Of a stretch of DNA of 64,000 nt, positions 45,246-57,689 are shown in pieces (position 1 is the stretch's first letter; each line of letters begins with the position of its first letter). Below the pieces are notes generated by a model. The model was given only the letters and a program-made list of their open reading frames with translations, did not search any database and was not told the DNA's origin. The stretch is from the NCBI GenBank assembly GCA_936450465.1, contig OW388297.1:26306387-26370386 (forward strand). Direction: 5' to 3'. A program made the position numbers and the translations under genes. This DNA is from Gibbula magus (lineage: Eukaryota > Mollusca > Gastropoda > Trochida > Trochidae).

Positions 45246-46075
45246 CTTTATTGTTTTCCTCCTGTGTAATGATTGTATAATTTCAACATTATTAGTTCTC
45301 GTTGATTGTGTCCTGTGAAAGGTTTTCACGTAATGATACATTTTAACTATATAAGGTGTTATTTGGTTGCCTATTTCCAAATTGTGTTATGCCATTATCA
45401 TACATTTTCCATTTAATGTATGTTTCACTTAGAATTTGGTGCTTGTTAGTGTTATTTTTGTAATTGTGTTATGACGTTATCATGCATTTTACACAATTAG
45501 AAGTGTGTTGCTTTGTCTTCTTTTGTTATTATGTTATAATGTTATTATAGAAATTTACACAAACTATGTTTCTGTTTCTTTTCTTTGTTTTATGTACCAC
45601 ATATATGTATACAAAATATGTTTTAATGTTATTTACGACAAATAAACGTTTATTGAAAAATAAAGATAGTATGCATAAAATAAATGTTGATAAATTGATC
45701 ATGCTATTCCAGAATAATAACAATGACTGGATTCTAAAGGATATCAAGAACATCAACCAGACTGTTTAGGTGATGACACGTATGTTCCTGAAACGGAAGA
45801 CAAATATGTCCAGACTTTCGGGCAGCCTTCCAATCTGACATTTCTGAGAAAAATATATACAAAAATAAGTTTGAATACATTTCCCAGGCATGTAAGATAC
45901 TACTGGTTGTAACAAATTAACAACACCTCGTGAGTTCATTACCCGAGGAAGTGTGTCATATGACTTTTACGAAGAGAGTGTGAATTTTTGTAATGCCCGA
46001 GCGAGAGCGAGGGTTAAACACACATTACCCCATTTGACAAAACACTTGGTCTGTATTTATCAAAAGATATATAAA
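45246..46075. other. AT-rich spacer with weak internal repetition
   Basis: Text such as AATTGTGTTATG.C.TTATCAT.CATTTT occurs twice (45384 and 45463), about 80 bp apart. No gene; the frames at 45529-45769 overlap on opposite strands and look like chance. Confidence 0.4.
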
Positions 46076-47300
46076 GGAAACCCTTTGTTCTAAATTGTTC
46101 CTAAGCCGATTCAAGAATGTGATAACACAGCCAATTTGTAGTCTCCTGGATACAGACTGATTCACAGTTAAATATATACTTTGCCGACTCTGTCCAAATA
46201 TAGCCTCTTCGAATGAATTGTCAACAAAAGAAACAAAATCGATAGAGATAAAGACTGGGGTATAACCGAGGACACCTCTGAAGATGGCTCAATCTTTATT
46301 GAAAGTAAGATATATGAAAGATATTTCCACTTCATGGCTAACCTTATTTGTCCTAAGCCCATTCAAGAATAGGATAAAACAACACAGCAAGGTTGCTTAG
46401 CCAATTTGTAGTCAACTGGATACAAACTGAACCAAAGCCAAATATATACATTGCCGCCTGTGTCTCCAGATACAGCTTATCAGAATGAAATGTCAACACA
46501 CGAAATCGATAGAAACAGAGACTGGTGTCCACACTTCATGGCACGTCCTCAGAAAAGTTACTCAACTTTAATGGAAATATGCGTACAAAAATGTAGTGAT
46601 ATATGTTGGATGTCCTCTTATCGCCATTCAATCATAGGATCTAATAGCGTTTCGTCAAAACTGATCTTATGGTATAAATTATAAAGGTAATTAAAATAAA
46701 CTTTTAAAATGTTGAGTTTGTGTTCTTTGCACTTGAGCATTCAACATGAAGTGGGAAAATGAATGCATTCTCTTTTAACTACTTTGAAATAGAAGATACA
46801 AATGTTCTAGAAATGTTTCGTCCAGGAAAATAACATTACTTATTTGACGTGCAATGCACCTGTGGCCCAAAAAGGAGGTTCATACAATGTAAATCAAAAT
46901 GGTGCTTAAAATTGTTTTCCAAATGAAGAGTATGTACCGTCTCTTGTTACTTGTTACTAATAATTTACAGCTGAGCTCTGAAAGTTTCATAACCTCGTGA
47001 TCTGTTCTCTGGTCTCCTGACCTCTGGCTTGGGCTGACATGAGGCATTGAAGGTAACCTTTGCCTAATTCATTCATATCATATTCGAGATATCTATTTAC
47101 TCTTATACTAGTAATCCGAGGAAAACTTTATACTTTATATTTTCAAAAAAACTGGTTAATTGAATACGAAGTCGAGTACTTGATTGGACTAATTGGACTC
47201 TTGAGAAAGTCGTTTCACTGGCCTAATGGCATTTGAAGATTTAAAAGCAGTTTCCTTCAATAGAAAGGAATTGAAACATGTAATTGATATGAACTGATAT
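46076..47300 (+). repeat. Large mosaic repeat, copy V, segment B (two units)
   Basis: TTCCTAAGCCGATTCAAGAATGTGATAAC (46101) and CCTAAGCCCATTCAAGAATAGGATAA (46351) repeat the doubled B of copy I. CACGAAATCGATAGAAACAGAGACTGG (46499), TTATTTGACGTGCAATGCACCTGTGGCCCAAAA (46840) and GTTACTTGTTACT.ATAATTTACAG (46946) extend the match to copy I through about 3700. The frames at 46168-46362 and 46451-46684 are shadows. Confidence 0.8.
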
Positions 47301-48240
47301 AAAACTAGATGCATTTATTTAAAAGAATATATCTTTTGCAAATCTCAACAACAAACTTAAAAGCACTGATTTCATAACAAATTATTTTTATTTTACTTAC
47401 ATATGAAGATCAGGTGAATGTAGAACATTTTATTAAGAAAATAGCTTTGGGTGTCAATTTTCGATTTCCAATATCAGTTTTGTCCACTCCTTTCAAAGTC
47501 AAGATATTTGTTTTATAAATGAAATAAGCTTATGCAGAAGTAAAATACACTTTGGCTGAACAATTTAAGCAATACAATCGAAGAAAACGTGTTGAAAGGT
47601 ATGGAAAAGGTAAGTATAATGGTTATTCAAAAGCCAATAAAGGACAGACTGCTGAAGATATATACTGTAGCTGACTTGGAAGATAGAAGTCAATGAGAGA
47701 GAAAAATATGGATAGGCAAAACAAAATTTATAACGTTTTGAAAATATATTCAATAAACATAATTTTAAACCAAACACTGTAATTGTTTGAGCTCTTTTAA
47801 TCGGTTAGAAATAGTGGAAACAAGGTTCATAAAGACAGATAAAAAAGGATAAAAATAATTAAAACAGATTGAAATGAAGTTCAAGAAGAAAATTATATTT
47901 GTTGTAAATTCAACTAACGTTGATATACATAATTAGAGAATATGAATCCATCAAAAACTATTTTTAAATGGTAGATTCATACATTGATTAATTTTTAAAA
48001 ATATGTTATGATTGTATTAACACTTTGATTTCTTAACATATGTATTTAATAAGAATCACAAAGTCATTTTGTTCAAGTTCAATCAGTAAGTTATTTGCAT
48101 ATTTTCCTAGAATGAACGGAATTTTCACTAAAGCTTCCTAGATTTGTTTATTACACAATATAAGCATTTTTGTGTGTGTACATCGACAGAGTTAATGAAC
48201 ACGAAATACGCACAATTAAACCTTTCGTCGTTAAATAAAA
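47301..48240. other. AT-rich stretch between B and A in copy V
   Basis: The first 100 bp (ATTTATTTAAAAGAA.ATATCTTTTGCAAATC) match copy I near 4040-4070. The rest has no gene and no clear copy elsewhere. A short (TTTGTG)n run sits at 48250. Confidence 0.45.
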
Positions 48241-49520
48241 ACATAATGTTTGTGTTTGTGTTTGTGTACAGAGCTGTTCCGTCCTTGTGAGATCGACCTC
48301 CGCACCTTTTGATTCAATGATGATATTCTACATGACTTGACGAATGGGTAGGTGGCAGGAATTAATGGTGTTTGCATTTTGTAATTTGATTTGTTAAGTA
48401 ATGGAGAATGCGTGAGGAGATGTGGATTCGTTAAAAATAATCAACGAGCCCCGAAGGTGCTCATTCATAGGATATGGTACAAGTAGCTGCGACCCTTTAT
48501 GAAATGGATTCTTCCATGCACGTGCAGCGCAAAACTTCCACGCGAAGCGATGTGATTGACAGTTAAAAATCTGCCTTTTCATGCCTTCCGTGTATTACAA
48601 GTCTCGAATAGCACGCGGGAACAATCCTAAGGTTTCTAACAGCGTCTTGTGGCCTAGTAGTTAGAAGCGCTGACTGCCAAGCGAAGGGTTGCATGTTCGA
48701 CTCCAGGTTCATGCATTACAAAATTAATGTGTCTATAGTTGTCTAGATATTTTAAGATCCTATCCTATACACCAAGACAAAATACATCGGTCTCAAAAAT
48801 GTACCATTACTTAAAATGTCTAAACCTAACACCCCTCCTGACTGGGACAGTCAATGACCAGTAGATTCCTAAATAATAATCAACTGATAACACAATAGAG
48901 TGACGTCATGACCATAGATTAATTCATAATAAGTTATATATAAGAATGATTGACAAAATGGAATAATGATCTAAACCGTCACCATTGTTAAATCCACGTC
49001 GTCCTTATAACTACGAAGTCTTACAAACAGTTCAATATACCTAGATTCCTTTATTCTGGTCACATAAGCTGCAGCCATCAAATTTAAATTGAATATTCTA
49101 AACTTGCATATCCTCATCTTGGTTATTGATCATGTCAAGTATTGCTTTTATTGAACTGTCGTCAATGCTTTGTTTGTCCCTTCTCGTTCCACACTTTTAC
49201 AGAGTAAAAAACGCTTAAAAATACCAAGGGGCAAAGGTCAAAAGATGAAGGCAAATGTATCCCCAGGAACAAAGGTAAATAGTTTATAAAGCATCATGGG
49301 AAAATCGAAAAGGGAAAATAAACTCCATGGGGAAAGGGGCAAAGGCAAATATATTCTCAAGAGCAAGGTGCAAAGGCCAAATATATTCTGAGGAGCAAGG
49401 AACAAGGAACAAGAGCAAAATCAAAGGGGCAAAGGACAATGGTATTTGCTATTTATAATGTCACTTCCAAACAACAATTTAACATGTTATTTGAATATTC
49501 ATTTTATTTATATGGTTGTG
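48241..49520 (+). repeat. Large mosaic repeat, copy V, segment A
   Basis: AGAGCTGTTCCGTCC (48271), GATATTCTACATGACTTGACGAATGGGTA (48322), ATCTAAACCGTCACCAT (48969), CTACGAAGTCTTACAAACAGTTCAATATACCTA (49012) and the CAAAGGGGCAAAGG array (49225-49445) match 5535-6270. About 300 bp including the tRNA-like sequence at 48642 is absent from copy I. Confidence 0.78.
48642..48715 (+). repeat. tRNA-like sequence with Pol III A and B boxes (SINE head or tRNA pseudogene)
   Basis: TGGCCTAGTAGTTAG (48650) fits a tRNA A box and TGTTCGACTCC (48694-48704) fits a B box, with about 40 bp between. A possible anticodon stem CGCT/AGCG is present, but the loop lacks the T expected before the anticodon, and I cannot close a proper acceptor stem. 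It is therefore more likely a tRNA-derived SINE head or a tRNA pseudogene than a working tRNA gene. Confidence 0.4.
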
Positions 49521-49975
49521 AAAAGAGATTTTGTTTTAACAACTCAAATTGAAACGGCCGTTGTGTTATTTTTAATCTGAACGTTAGTAAACATAAGAGT
49601 TTTCAATTCAAAATCATTTTACACCTGAATGAGCAGACATGTACCAATTCAGTGCATAATTTCGCACTGCAGTTTCGGAAAATCCAAGAAACATTATACG
49701 CAAACGTTATGGGATCGATGCAAGCACCTACAAATCAATAAAATTAGCGGTCAATCAACACGCCAACCTTTCATTCAGCAAGCCTCGCATATTTGGAACT
49801 TTTATCAACTCGTGTTAATTTTTTTTTATATCAGAAGACACTTAGCTTGGGTAAGATTCTCTATTTATTATCATGAACTATGAATATTCATGACAGTGAA
49901 GCGTGTACATGTATAAACAAATATTGGATAGAACCATATTTATGTCCAAAACTGAAAACACCAATCATGGGGATA
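49521..49975. other. Non-coding stretch
   Basis: No match recognised elsewhere in the window. The 84-residue forward frame at 49629-49883 has no domain I recognise and no splice or codon support. Confidence 0.35.
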
Positions 49976-49981
49976 CCAGAG

Positions 49982-50098
49982 CCTCCTTTCACAAAGCTAC
50001 CTTTACTAAGGTTAACCTTATATCCCACCCTTTAACATTGCGCTAAGGCTACCTTAGTGACTTACGATCACCTTAGTGTTTTGTGAAAGGGGGCCCAG
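49982..50098. mobile_element. Short MITE with CCTTTCACAAAG-type ends
   Basis: Left GAGCCTCCTTTCACAAAGC and right TTTTGTGAAAGGGGGCCC form imperfect terminal inverted repeats around about 117 bp. Internal ACCTTAGTGACTTACG..CACCTTAGTG and CTAAGGTTAACCTT add nested inverted repeats, so the whole unit folds on itself. A possible CCAG duplication flanks it. A poorer relative may lie at about 54354-54440 (CTTCCTTCCACAAAAC ... ATGAAAGGAGGCCC). Confidence 0.7.
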
Positions 50099-51384
50099 GT
50101 AACATATGGTTGACTGCTTGTTACAGGGACAATAGGCCTACATATTCTTGTTGCTGGAATCTAACAATGACAAAACTCTCAACAACGTTTTGATTAAATT
50201 CACACTATAGGCCTACTTCAAAATATGTTAAAATAAATCAAGGAAGTTGAATATTCACTTTTATTTTCAAATGAAAGAGTATATATAATACAATTTTATT
50301 GATTAATAAATAATGTATGTAAATTGTTATTACAGTATGACAGCTTTGTTACACATCTTAAACGAACGAGGTACAATTATTTTATTTGAGACGTTTAAAT
50401 TGAACAACTAATTGTTGGATTAGTCAATCCAAAGCTTTTATCCCTAAATTGTCTACAATGCAGTCTCCAATTTGCTACATGTACATATGACGTACATATC
50501 ATTTTTATACTATTTTCTAGCCCTAACCAGAAGCCACCAACCATGCCATTTTAAAGGCATTTCTTGTTCTTGTTCTTGGGTCAATGTTGTATATATTAAT
50601 GGAACGTTTGCAGTAACGTCTTCTTTGGTTGATACGGATTGATCGATTCATATTTCTTGGTAAACGAACAGCACTGAATAAATGGATCTAGTGTTTATTT
50701 GTATGAATTTGTGCACCCAATGCACACCCAATGGGTTATACTATTCCCTACCATCAAACATTTTTTTAACAGATTGCTTGACACAATTCATGATATTCAT
50801 TCATTCGGAAGTTTATATAAACTGAAATTCACTATCGTTTCATGTCATGTGATGCAGACTTTTACATGTGATAATAAACATAGGATTTAGATTTACAAAA
50901 GAATAGGGTTCTTTTATGAGACAGCATCCATACCACACTGTTTTAAAGCTCTCTTGGTAAAAAAAATAATGTTAAGTACCATTCATTAACACTAGCTTAC
51001 AAAAATACATGAGAGAGGTCCAAGATCCGTATCCTGTAACAAGATCACTCCAAGATAATGAGAAGATTTAAGTACCCTTTTTGTCAGCCGAAGGTTTCCC
51101 AATTAAAAAAGGAACTATTCCCGGAAAACCAGATACGCTTGATATCCGTTTAGTTTCCATTATTACCTAGCTATTTGTAATTGAATTGTAAATATATAAA
51201 TAAAACTGTGTGTGCCTTCCGAAAACCTTTTTGCTGCAGACAAGGATGATATCCTTCTTATATAGATATGTAATAGATGTATAACATGGTGACAAGGGAA
51301 AAGGCAAAAATATTAACGGATAATAAATACTAAATGAGTATATTTTTAACCATATAAGGCTACACAACAGTTTTCAACCAAGAA
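50099..51384. other. Non-coding stretch, nothing recognised
   Basis: AT-rich with no credible gene and no clear copy in this window. The frames at 50699-50890 and 51167-51367 have no domain. Confidence 0.4.
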
Positions 51385-52715
51385 TACAAGCAAGGTCATT
51401 AAAATCGTTCCTTTTACTTACTGTTATCGCAATGAATTTTTAATCAGGATCTATAATTGGGAGAAGATCAGTAAGGAAAGAAGCAGGACAAACTGTAATT
51501 AGTTTTACCACATTATAATTGAAACCGGAAAGATATACCATAATTGATGTTCATAAACAATGTTCAGGGAAGAATCCAAGCCATGTCATTAAAACTGCTC
51601 CTTTGCCCGACTGACATCCAATCTTGGGGTTGATCGTTATTGATATCTCAATGGATTTTTAAATCATTGGAAGAAAATCAAATGAAATGAAGCTAATTAC
51701 TTTGGGAAAACAGGTCAAGGTGTAAATAGTTTCACCACATTATTATTGATAACCGGCAAGATATATCATATTTGATGCAATAATAATATGAACTTGCAAT
51801 CAGAACTGCTTCAAAGTATGCAAGACAAATGTCACGGAGTTTTAAAAGTAGCCTGATTATTTAAGTTTAAATAGACTGTACAAAAGCGTCGTCCTGGCGA
51901 CAAACGTTTTGCTGGTAAATATAATTCCCATTAATGTTTGAAACTACAAACATTTTAAAATATGTACAATGCTTCTGTGTAGGTAGATTTGTGTCGCATT
52001 GAAGCGGTCGTGTTTCAATGTGTGGTTACTTCAAATCTCCCATTGGTCGCCAGATGTGCAAACAATACATTTAATTTAAGGGTCATAATTGGTAAAATTA
52101 TTTCATGTTCAAAGGTTACAAATGAAAGTCCTACATAAGTGTGTATGGGATGTGTCGAAATTTGTAATTGTAGCTACAAGTATTATGCTCGGTGTCCGTG
52201 CATCTTTAAAAACATGAAATCATCAGATATCTTTAGACAGAGGCGTTAATTGGAAATTTAGTGTTTAAAGGTTACATTCGAGAGTCCACATAATTGCGTC
52301 AAGAAGGTATTCAGAATGAGTCGTATTGTAGTTTTAATTAGGTGAAAGCTACCGTTATATGGCTTGATATGTGTTTGCAATAAAGAAACCAAATTTAGCA
52401 GTTCTAGTTTTGTGAATAGACACAATTTTTCAGAAAAGAGAACAGAAAATCACAAACCTAATAGTGCAGAAATAAATTTGAACCAAACAATTTAAGTTAT
52501 ATCAATGAACGTAATCAGAAAAAAACTTTGTCTGAATGTTGTTTTCAAGGAACTTTTATTCATAATTTACCGTCCTTGTCATATCTGTCACCTGGAAGTG
52601 CAGTTCTATGAATAAATGAATATTGTCTTACACTGTAGGGAGAACAGTAAGATTGGTTTTGAGTTGCATGATTTATATTTATATCACTCCTAAAATTGAT
52701 TACAAGTAGTTGTCT
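51385..52715 (+). repeat. Large mosaic repeat, copy V, segment A' with a doubled start
   Basis: Two related units of about 190 bp (51385-51555 and 51575-51780) share AAGCCATGTCATTAAAA.TG.TCCTT, AATGAATTTTTAATCA..ATCT and TTTCACCACATTATTATTGA..ACCGG; copy I has one (6455-6640). From 51830 to 52715 it follows copy I 6640-7440 closely. Confidence 0.75.
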
Positions 52716-53343
52716 AAAGAGGACTTTTGGCCATGGCCCATGCATTTCCTAAGGGAGTTTTGTCATCCCCGCCCCGTCATCCCTCCCGAGTCTGGATGAT
52801 GTATGGGAACTCCGTCTTAAAATAGCTATGACGAAAGATGGTGCAATACCTGTCCAGTGGGAGCAGTGAGGGGTCATTTAGGTCACACATCGACTCTATA
52901 CACAGCCAGTGGAGCTCGTCTAGCACACAGTTATGTTGTGATTTAAACAGCCATTTTCTTAACGAGACTTAGCAAAAAGAGCCGATATTTTAAATGTAAT
53001 AGCTTTGGTGTGTCTGTCAGTGTAACATGTTAAGTGAAGCATGTGTATTTAGGAGTTTTATAAGGTCGTGGCTAGGATGAATGTTCCGGCCTCTCTACTA
53101 TCGCTATGCTGTCCACCACTAAGCATTAAGGTATACTGTATAAACTCTGCGAGGCTGTTTACACAGTCCGAGACATGGGTCGCTAGTGATAGTGAGGGGC
53201 GATTTTATTGTTAGTATATGCTGTTAGCTTGCTTTAACATAGCGTATGATACATCCTGACACCCCTTGTATTGTCTAAGCATGAAAGAAGAGTGTTTGGG
53301 CATAGGATCCTCGGTAACAGCCTAAAATGAACCACCCCAGTGA
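52716..53343. other. Less AT-rich segment of unknown origin
   Basis: Base composition changes at about 52720 (CATCCCCGCCCCGTCATCCCTCCC). The stretch runs into the minisatellite and has no counterpart in the other A'-E regions, so it is probably part of an insertion. No ORF above 60 codons and no domain recognised. Confidence 0.5.
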
Positions 53344-54021
53344 TACTGCTTTATGCTGCTGACTCTGCTGCTGCTTGATGCTGTGTCTTTCTTATACTGC
53401 GGATTGATGCTGCGTCTGCTTTATGCTGCTGCTTGATGCTGCGTCTTCCTTGTGCTGCTGCTTGATGCTGCGTCTTCCTTATGCTGCTGCTTGATGCTGC
53501 GTCTTCCTTATGCTGCTGCTTGATGCTGCGTCTTCCTTATGCTGCTGCTTGATGCTGCGTCTGCTTTATGCTGCTGCTTGATGCTGCGTCTTCCTAGTGC
53601 TGCTGCTTGATGCTGCGTCTTCCTTATGCTGCTGCTTGATGCTGCGTCTTCCTTATGCTGCTGCTAGATGCTGCGTCTGCTTTATGCTGCTGCTTGATGC
53701 TGCCTATTCAATATGCTGCTGCTTGATGCTGCGTCTGCTTTATGATGCTGCTTGATGCTGCGTCTTCCTTATGCTGCTGCTTGATGCTGCGTCTTCTTTA
53801 TGCTGCTGCTTGATGCTGCGTCTGCTTTATGCTGCTGGTTGATGCTGCGTATTCAATATGCTGCTGCTTGATGCTGCGTCTGCTTTATGCTGCTGCTTGA
53901 TGCTGCGTATTCAATATGCTGCTGCTTGATGCTGCGTCTGCTTTATGATGCTGCTTGATGCTGCGTCTTCCTTATGCTGCTGCTGCTTGATGCAGCGTCT
54001 GAGGTTGCCGCTAGATGCTGC
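53344..54021 (+). repeat. 29-bp GC-rich minisatellite, about 22 units
   Basis: The unit reads CTTGATGCTGCGTCTTC followed by CTTATGCTGCTG. Spacing is 29 bp, for example between 53461 and 53490. Variants swap CTTCCTTATG for CTGCTTTATG or ATTCAATATG, and these variants themselves recur in blocks (a higher-order pattern around 53690-53950). Because 29 is not a multiple of 3, it is not a coding repeat. Confidence 0.95.
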
Positions 54022-54621
54022 CACTTGGTTCATTGTAGGAAGGGATAGATAGGGACTATAACAATGTCATTTGGTCCATTGTTACACTTCTATGTACAAG
54101 CTCACGAGATGTTGACAATTTTAGAAACCAATTTACAATAGTATCTCAAATGACCGAGAAATGTATTAAAACTTGATATCAAATCATATTTGTGCATGTA
54201 TTTTTTTCTCAGAATGTTGAGATAGACAGACTGCTCTGTAGTGCTGATCATGTTTGTCTTTCCATTGTTTGGGTTTCAAGCGAAAAAGAACAGAGGTTAG
54301 GTTCGGAAATCTGAAGGGAGTAACCTCTGTGGGCAGAGAATGCTGACCAAAGGCTTCCTTCCACAAAACAAACTCTGCCGTTACTCCAATTGTTAAACAT
54401 TGCACTAAGGTTAATCAGTGCTACATGAAAGGAGGCCCTGGATTGTTGGTGTTTCTTTACACACTATTTTTCCATGTAACATTCCGGTTCAACTTCAAAT
54501 TCAACCGTGGAATTCAGAATGAAACTGGCAATTTCTTTTATCTGATAAGATACAAGTAGCCATGAATTTTAAATTCCTCACCAACTGCTTGTGTGATCAA
54601 AGGTCGCCATTGTTAGACATT

Positions 54622-54984
54622 TTAAAGGGGCAGTAGCACGTTTTTTCGCTCAAATAATATGATGAAATGTATTTGAAAAATAATTTCACCAATAGTAAAA
54701 CATTCTTCTCTCTTCGGAAAATAAAGTTTAAAATGAGTGTACATGTTTCGGTAAATCCATGGGAATCGTTTTTGTAATACAAAATAATAAATTAGTGTTC
54801 ACAATAAAATAGCCGCCATGCAATTTTTGCTTTATACGCAACATAGTTTTTACCACTACAGATAATTGGTTTGTGTAATAAGATGGTTTACCCTCTAAAG
54901 TTAGTTTAAATGACATAAACTATCATTATAAATGGGATTTTTTTAAAAATAAATTTTGCAAAATATGTGCTACTGCCCCTTTAA
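54622..54984 (+). mobile_element. TTAA-flanked MITE, copy 3 (element 54626-54980)
   Basis: The 355-bp element starts AGGGGCAGTAGCACGTTTTTT and ends ATGTGCTACTGCCCCT, with TTAA at 54622-54625 and 54981-54984. It is the same family and orientation as the copies at 21782 and 39008, and closer to the latter. The minus-strand frames at 54597-54916 are chance translations. Confidence 0.88.
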
Positions 54985-55195
54985 GACATGAAGTTTCTTT
55001 CATTTCAATTGTCTGTTATTATACAAGTTTATGAAAAAAAGAAATCATGACAATTGATAATTTTCCCTTTGTTATGTTACCAAATACGAATTCAGACCTA
55101 CCAAATATCAAATCTGTTTGAGGACTTAAATATGCGTGCATCTATTTCATAATGTTAAAGTCAGTGACAGCATGACGTCCTTTTATTGTTTTTTT

Positions 55196-56121
55196 ATCCC
55201 CCGCCGCGCGTTTAGCGCGAAGCGGGGGATATAGTATTCGGCTGCGTCCGTCCGTACGTCCGTACGTACGAAATGGAATAACTCAAATACTATTCACTGG
55301 ATTCTTTTCATATTTTGCATATGGGTTCATCATAGGAAGAGTAATGTTCCTACAGATGTTTGTGACCGTGACCTTCATTTCAAGGTCACAACGAGACTTT
55401 GTCATTTTACCCTTGTCAGCGGGATATCTCAATAACCGTTCACTGGATTCTCTTCATATTATACACATAGCTTCTCCAAGGAAGTGGTGACCTTGCAATT
55501 ATTTTCAAGGTCACAGCGGGACTTTGAAGTTTTCAACATGTTAATGTACACGTAAAGCTTGTCAGCGGGATATCTCAAGAACCATTCACCGCATTCCATC
55601 ATTTCTTACACAAAGCACCTTCTAGGGAAGACGACAGGCTGATTGGATTTTGGTGACCTTGACATTATTTTCAAGGTCACAGCGGAACTTTGAAGTTTTC
55701 AACATGTTAATGTACATGTAAAGCTTGTCAGCGGGATATCCCAAGAACCATTCACCGCATTCCATCATTTCTTACACAAAGCACCTTCTAGGGAAGACGA
55801 CAGGCTGATTGGATTTTGGTGACCTTGACATTATTTTCAAGGTCACAGCGGAACTTTGAAGTTTTCAACATGTTAATGTACATGTAAAGCTTGTCAGCAG
55901 AATATCTCAAGAACCATTCACCGGAATTTCATTATATCTTACACAAAGCAAAAGGACTGATTAGATTTTGGTGACCTTTACATTATTCTCAAGGTCACAG
56001 TGGACTTTTAAATTTTTCGACATGTTTGACAGTCAATTTTGCTGATCTTGACATTATTTTTAAATTTCGAAGTATTAATTTGCGGCGGGGGATCATGTCA
56101 CCTTAGTGACAACTACTTGTT
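55196..56121 (+). mobile_element. Repeat family L, fullest copy, with hairpin ends and 166-bp subunits
   Basis: The left end is a GC-rich hairpin, ATCCCCCGCCGCGCG ... CGCGAAGCGGGGGAT (55196-55230), followed by a TCCGTCCGTACG-type repeat. The core holds subunits of 166 bp, with AAGCTTGTCAGC at 55555, 55721 and 55887, each ending in TGACCTTGACATTATTTTCAAGGTCA. The right end is GGGGGATCATGTCACCTTAGTGACAACTACTTGTT with a small hairpin GTCACCTTAGTGAC. No ORF. Other copies lie at 19245, 35913 and 37225. A hairpin close to the 3' end recalls Helitrons, but the terminal CTTGTT does not fit the usual CTRR. Confidence 0.82.
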
Positions 56122-56309
56122 TTAATTGTGAAAACATGTGAAATAACCCAAAACTGCAGATTGAGTGAACTTGTTGAACCCTTGGATTAAACTTCTAAAT
56201 TATTTTATTTTAAAATTATAAGATAAATAGTTGAATTTTTAAAATTATTGTTTTCACTGTTATGCAACAAATTTAGTTGAAAACCTAAGCAAAAGTAGTC
56301 TCTACCATG

Positions 56310-56905
56310 ATTTCTATTTACAGATAACCATAACTAAGGGTATGTTACTCTACACAAGACATTTGTGGGTTAATCCTCGCAATCCATCAGACACGGGAGT
56401 AGGTTAACAAGTCTGAGACATACATTGTATACTGATGACACGAGTAAGACCATTATTAGACAGACAAATAGGTGTTCAATTGTGTTCAATAAAGGGACAA
56501 TTCATGTTTTGAAAAAATATCATATGAAAAAGCAATAACATTTACCATACCGAGAATAAACATAATTCATGAATGCCAGTTCAAAAATGCCATGTCGGAA
56601 TCTTGAATGTCAACAAACAATTCAAACTTAATCCACATTGCGTTAAAAAGGATTTCATCATGTATTAGAGCTTATGCAGATGTTTGCTGGCAGCTGACAA
56701 AAGCAAGTTTTCGGCAATAGTGATGTATGATGTATCAGAACTTGACACGAGCTAAAATCACTAACCTTGATTTCAGTTTTGAAAAAGAGAATGTACTATT
56801 AATTAGTGTAGCAGTCAATAATGAAGAAGAACGAATTCTGCACGAAGTTGAACTCTAGTTTATCACCTGATATTGACGTTTTCATTACATACCAATCAAG
56901 TTTAA
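56310..56905 (+). repeat. Segment K, forward copy in copy V
   Basis: Matches 18680-19250 in order (AGATAACCATAACTAAGGGTA, AGTCTGAGACATACATTGT, TTATTAGACAGACAAATA, TTAAAAAGGATTTCATCATG, TTTATCACCTGATATTGACG) and the complement of 18100-18470. It is non-coding. Confidence 0.75.
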
Positions 56906-57689
56906 AATATTTTGCCATTTCTCTGCTCTCTCTAATCAACTTTTGTTGGGGAATCAATATTCCACTGCAACCGTAATGTATTAACGAAATTCAAATAAAA
57001 ACCAGAAATAACATTGTCCTCTGTCTATTTGCAATTGTGTCACTGATTGTAAATATATATCATACATCTAATTAAAACATCTTTTCAATTTAGTTGATTG
57101 TATTCTTGGCCTCAGGCCCATATACAAGCAAACATAGATGACATACATATATACCTTGGTAATACGAAAAAATAATACTATAGTTCACAATTGTTTTCTT
57201 TCGGTTTTTTTTCGTTTCAGAACAGTGTTGACATTAGTGTCCGCAATAAGTATACAGAACATTTCAAAGTTACAGTTTTGTACGTATTTCTTAGGGATAT
57301 ATTGCTGCCTAATTTCGTTATACAATGTACATTTCATATGACATGAAACTCGTCTTCTTTAACATTTAAGTTACACCTGGCTCCACCAGTTCGGAGTAAT
57401 GCTAAATACCGCCGCAATTTTGCATGTTGTAAGACATATGTTTCTGGAAAAGGATTATGTTTATATAATAGGTAATTATGGTATCTAGTACTCTCGTTCA
57501 AAACTGAATGCCTGTACAGAAATATATCTAAATCGCATCTATAATGCATTATAAATAATTGACAATGTCCAACTTCTTGATACACCACACTGTACCCTGC
57601 ATATCTAAGGAACACATCATATTGTAAGGACAGACAATTTTCAGTTTTCTGAGATTTTAATTTTTGTCGTTTCCACGGAAACATCACTT
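56906..57689. other. Non-coding stretch
   Basis: Contains GGGGAATCAATATTCCACTGCA (56945), the complement of text near 18130. The minus-strand 117-residue frame at 57334-57687 is the longest unassigned frame in this part. I see no motif, signal peptide or domain in it. Confidence 0.4.

Noticed and set aside
53344..54021. CRISPR-like array
   Set aside because: The whole 29-bp unit is repeated without unique spacers, and the context is eukaryotic. It is a minisatellite.
55196..56121. Firm assignment of family L to Helitrons
   Set aside because: The 3' hairpin fits, but the expected TC start and CTRR end are not seen and target bases are unclear.
57334..57687. 117-residue minus-strand ORF
   Set aside because: No domain, no paralogue in the window, and composition like the surrounding non-coding DNA; not supported as a gene.
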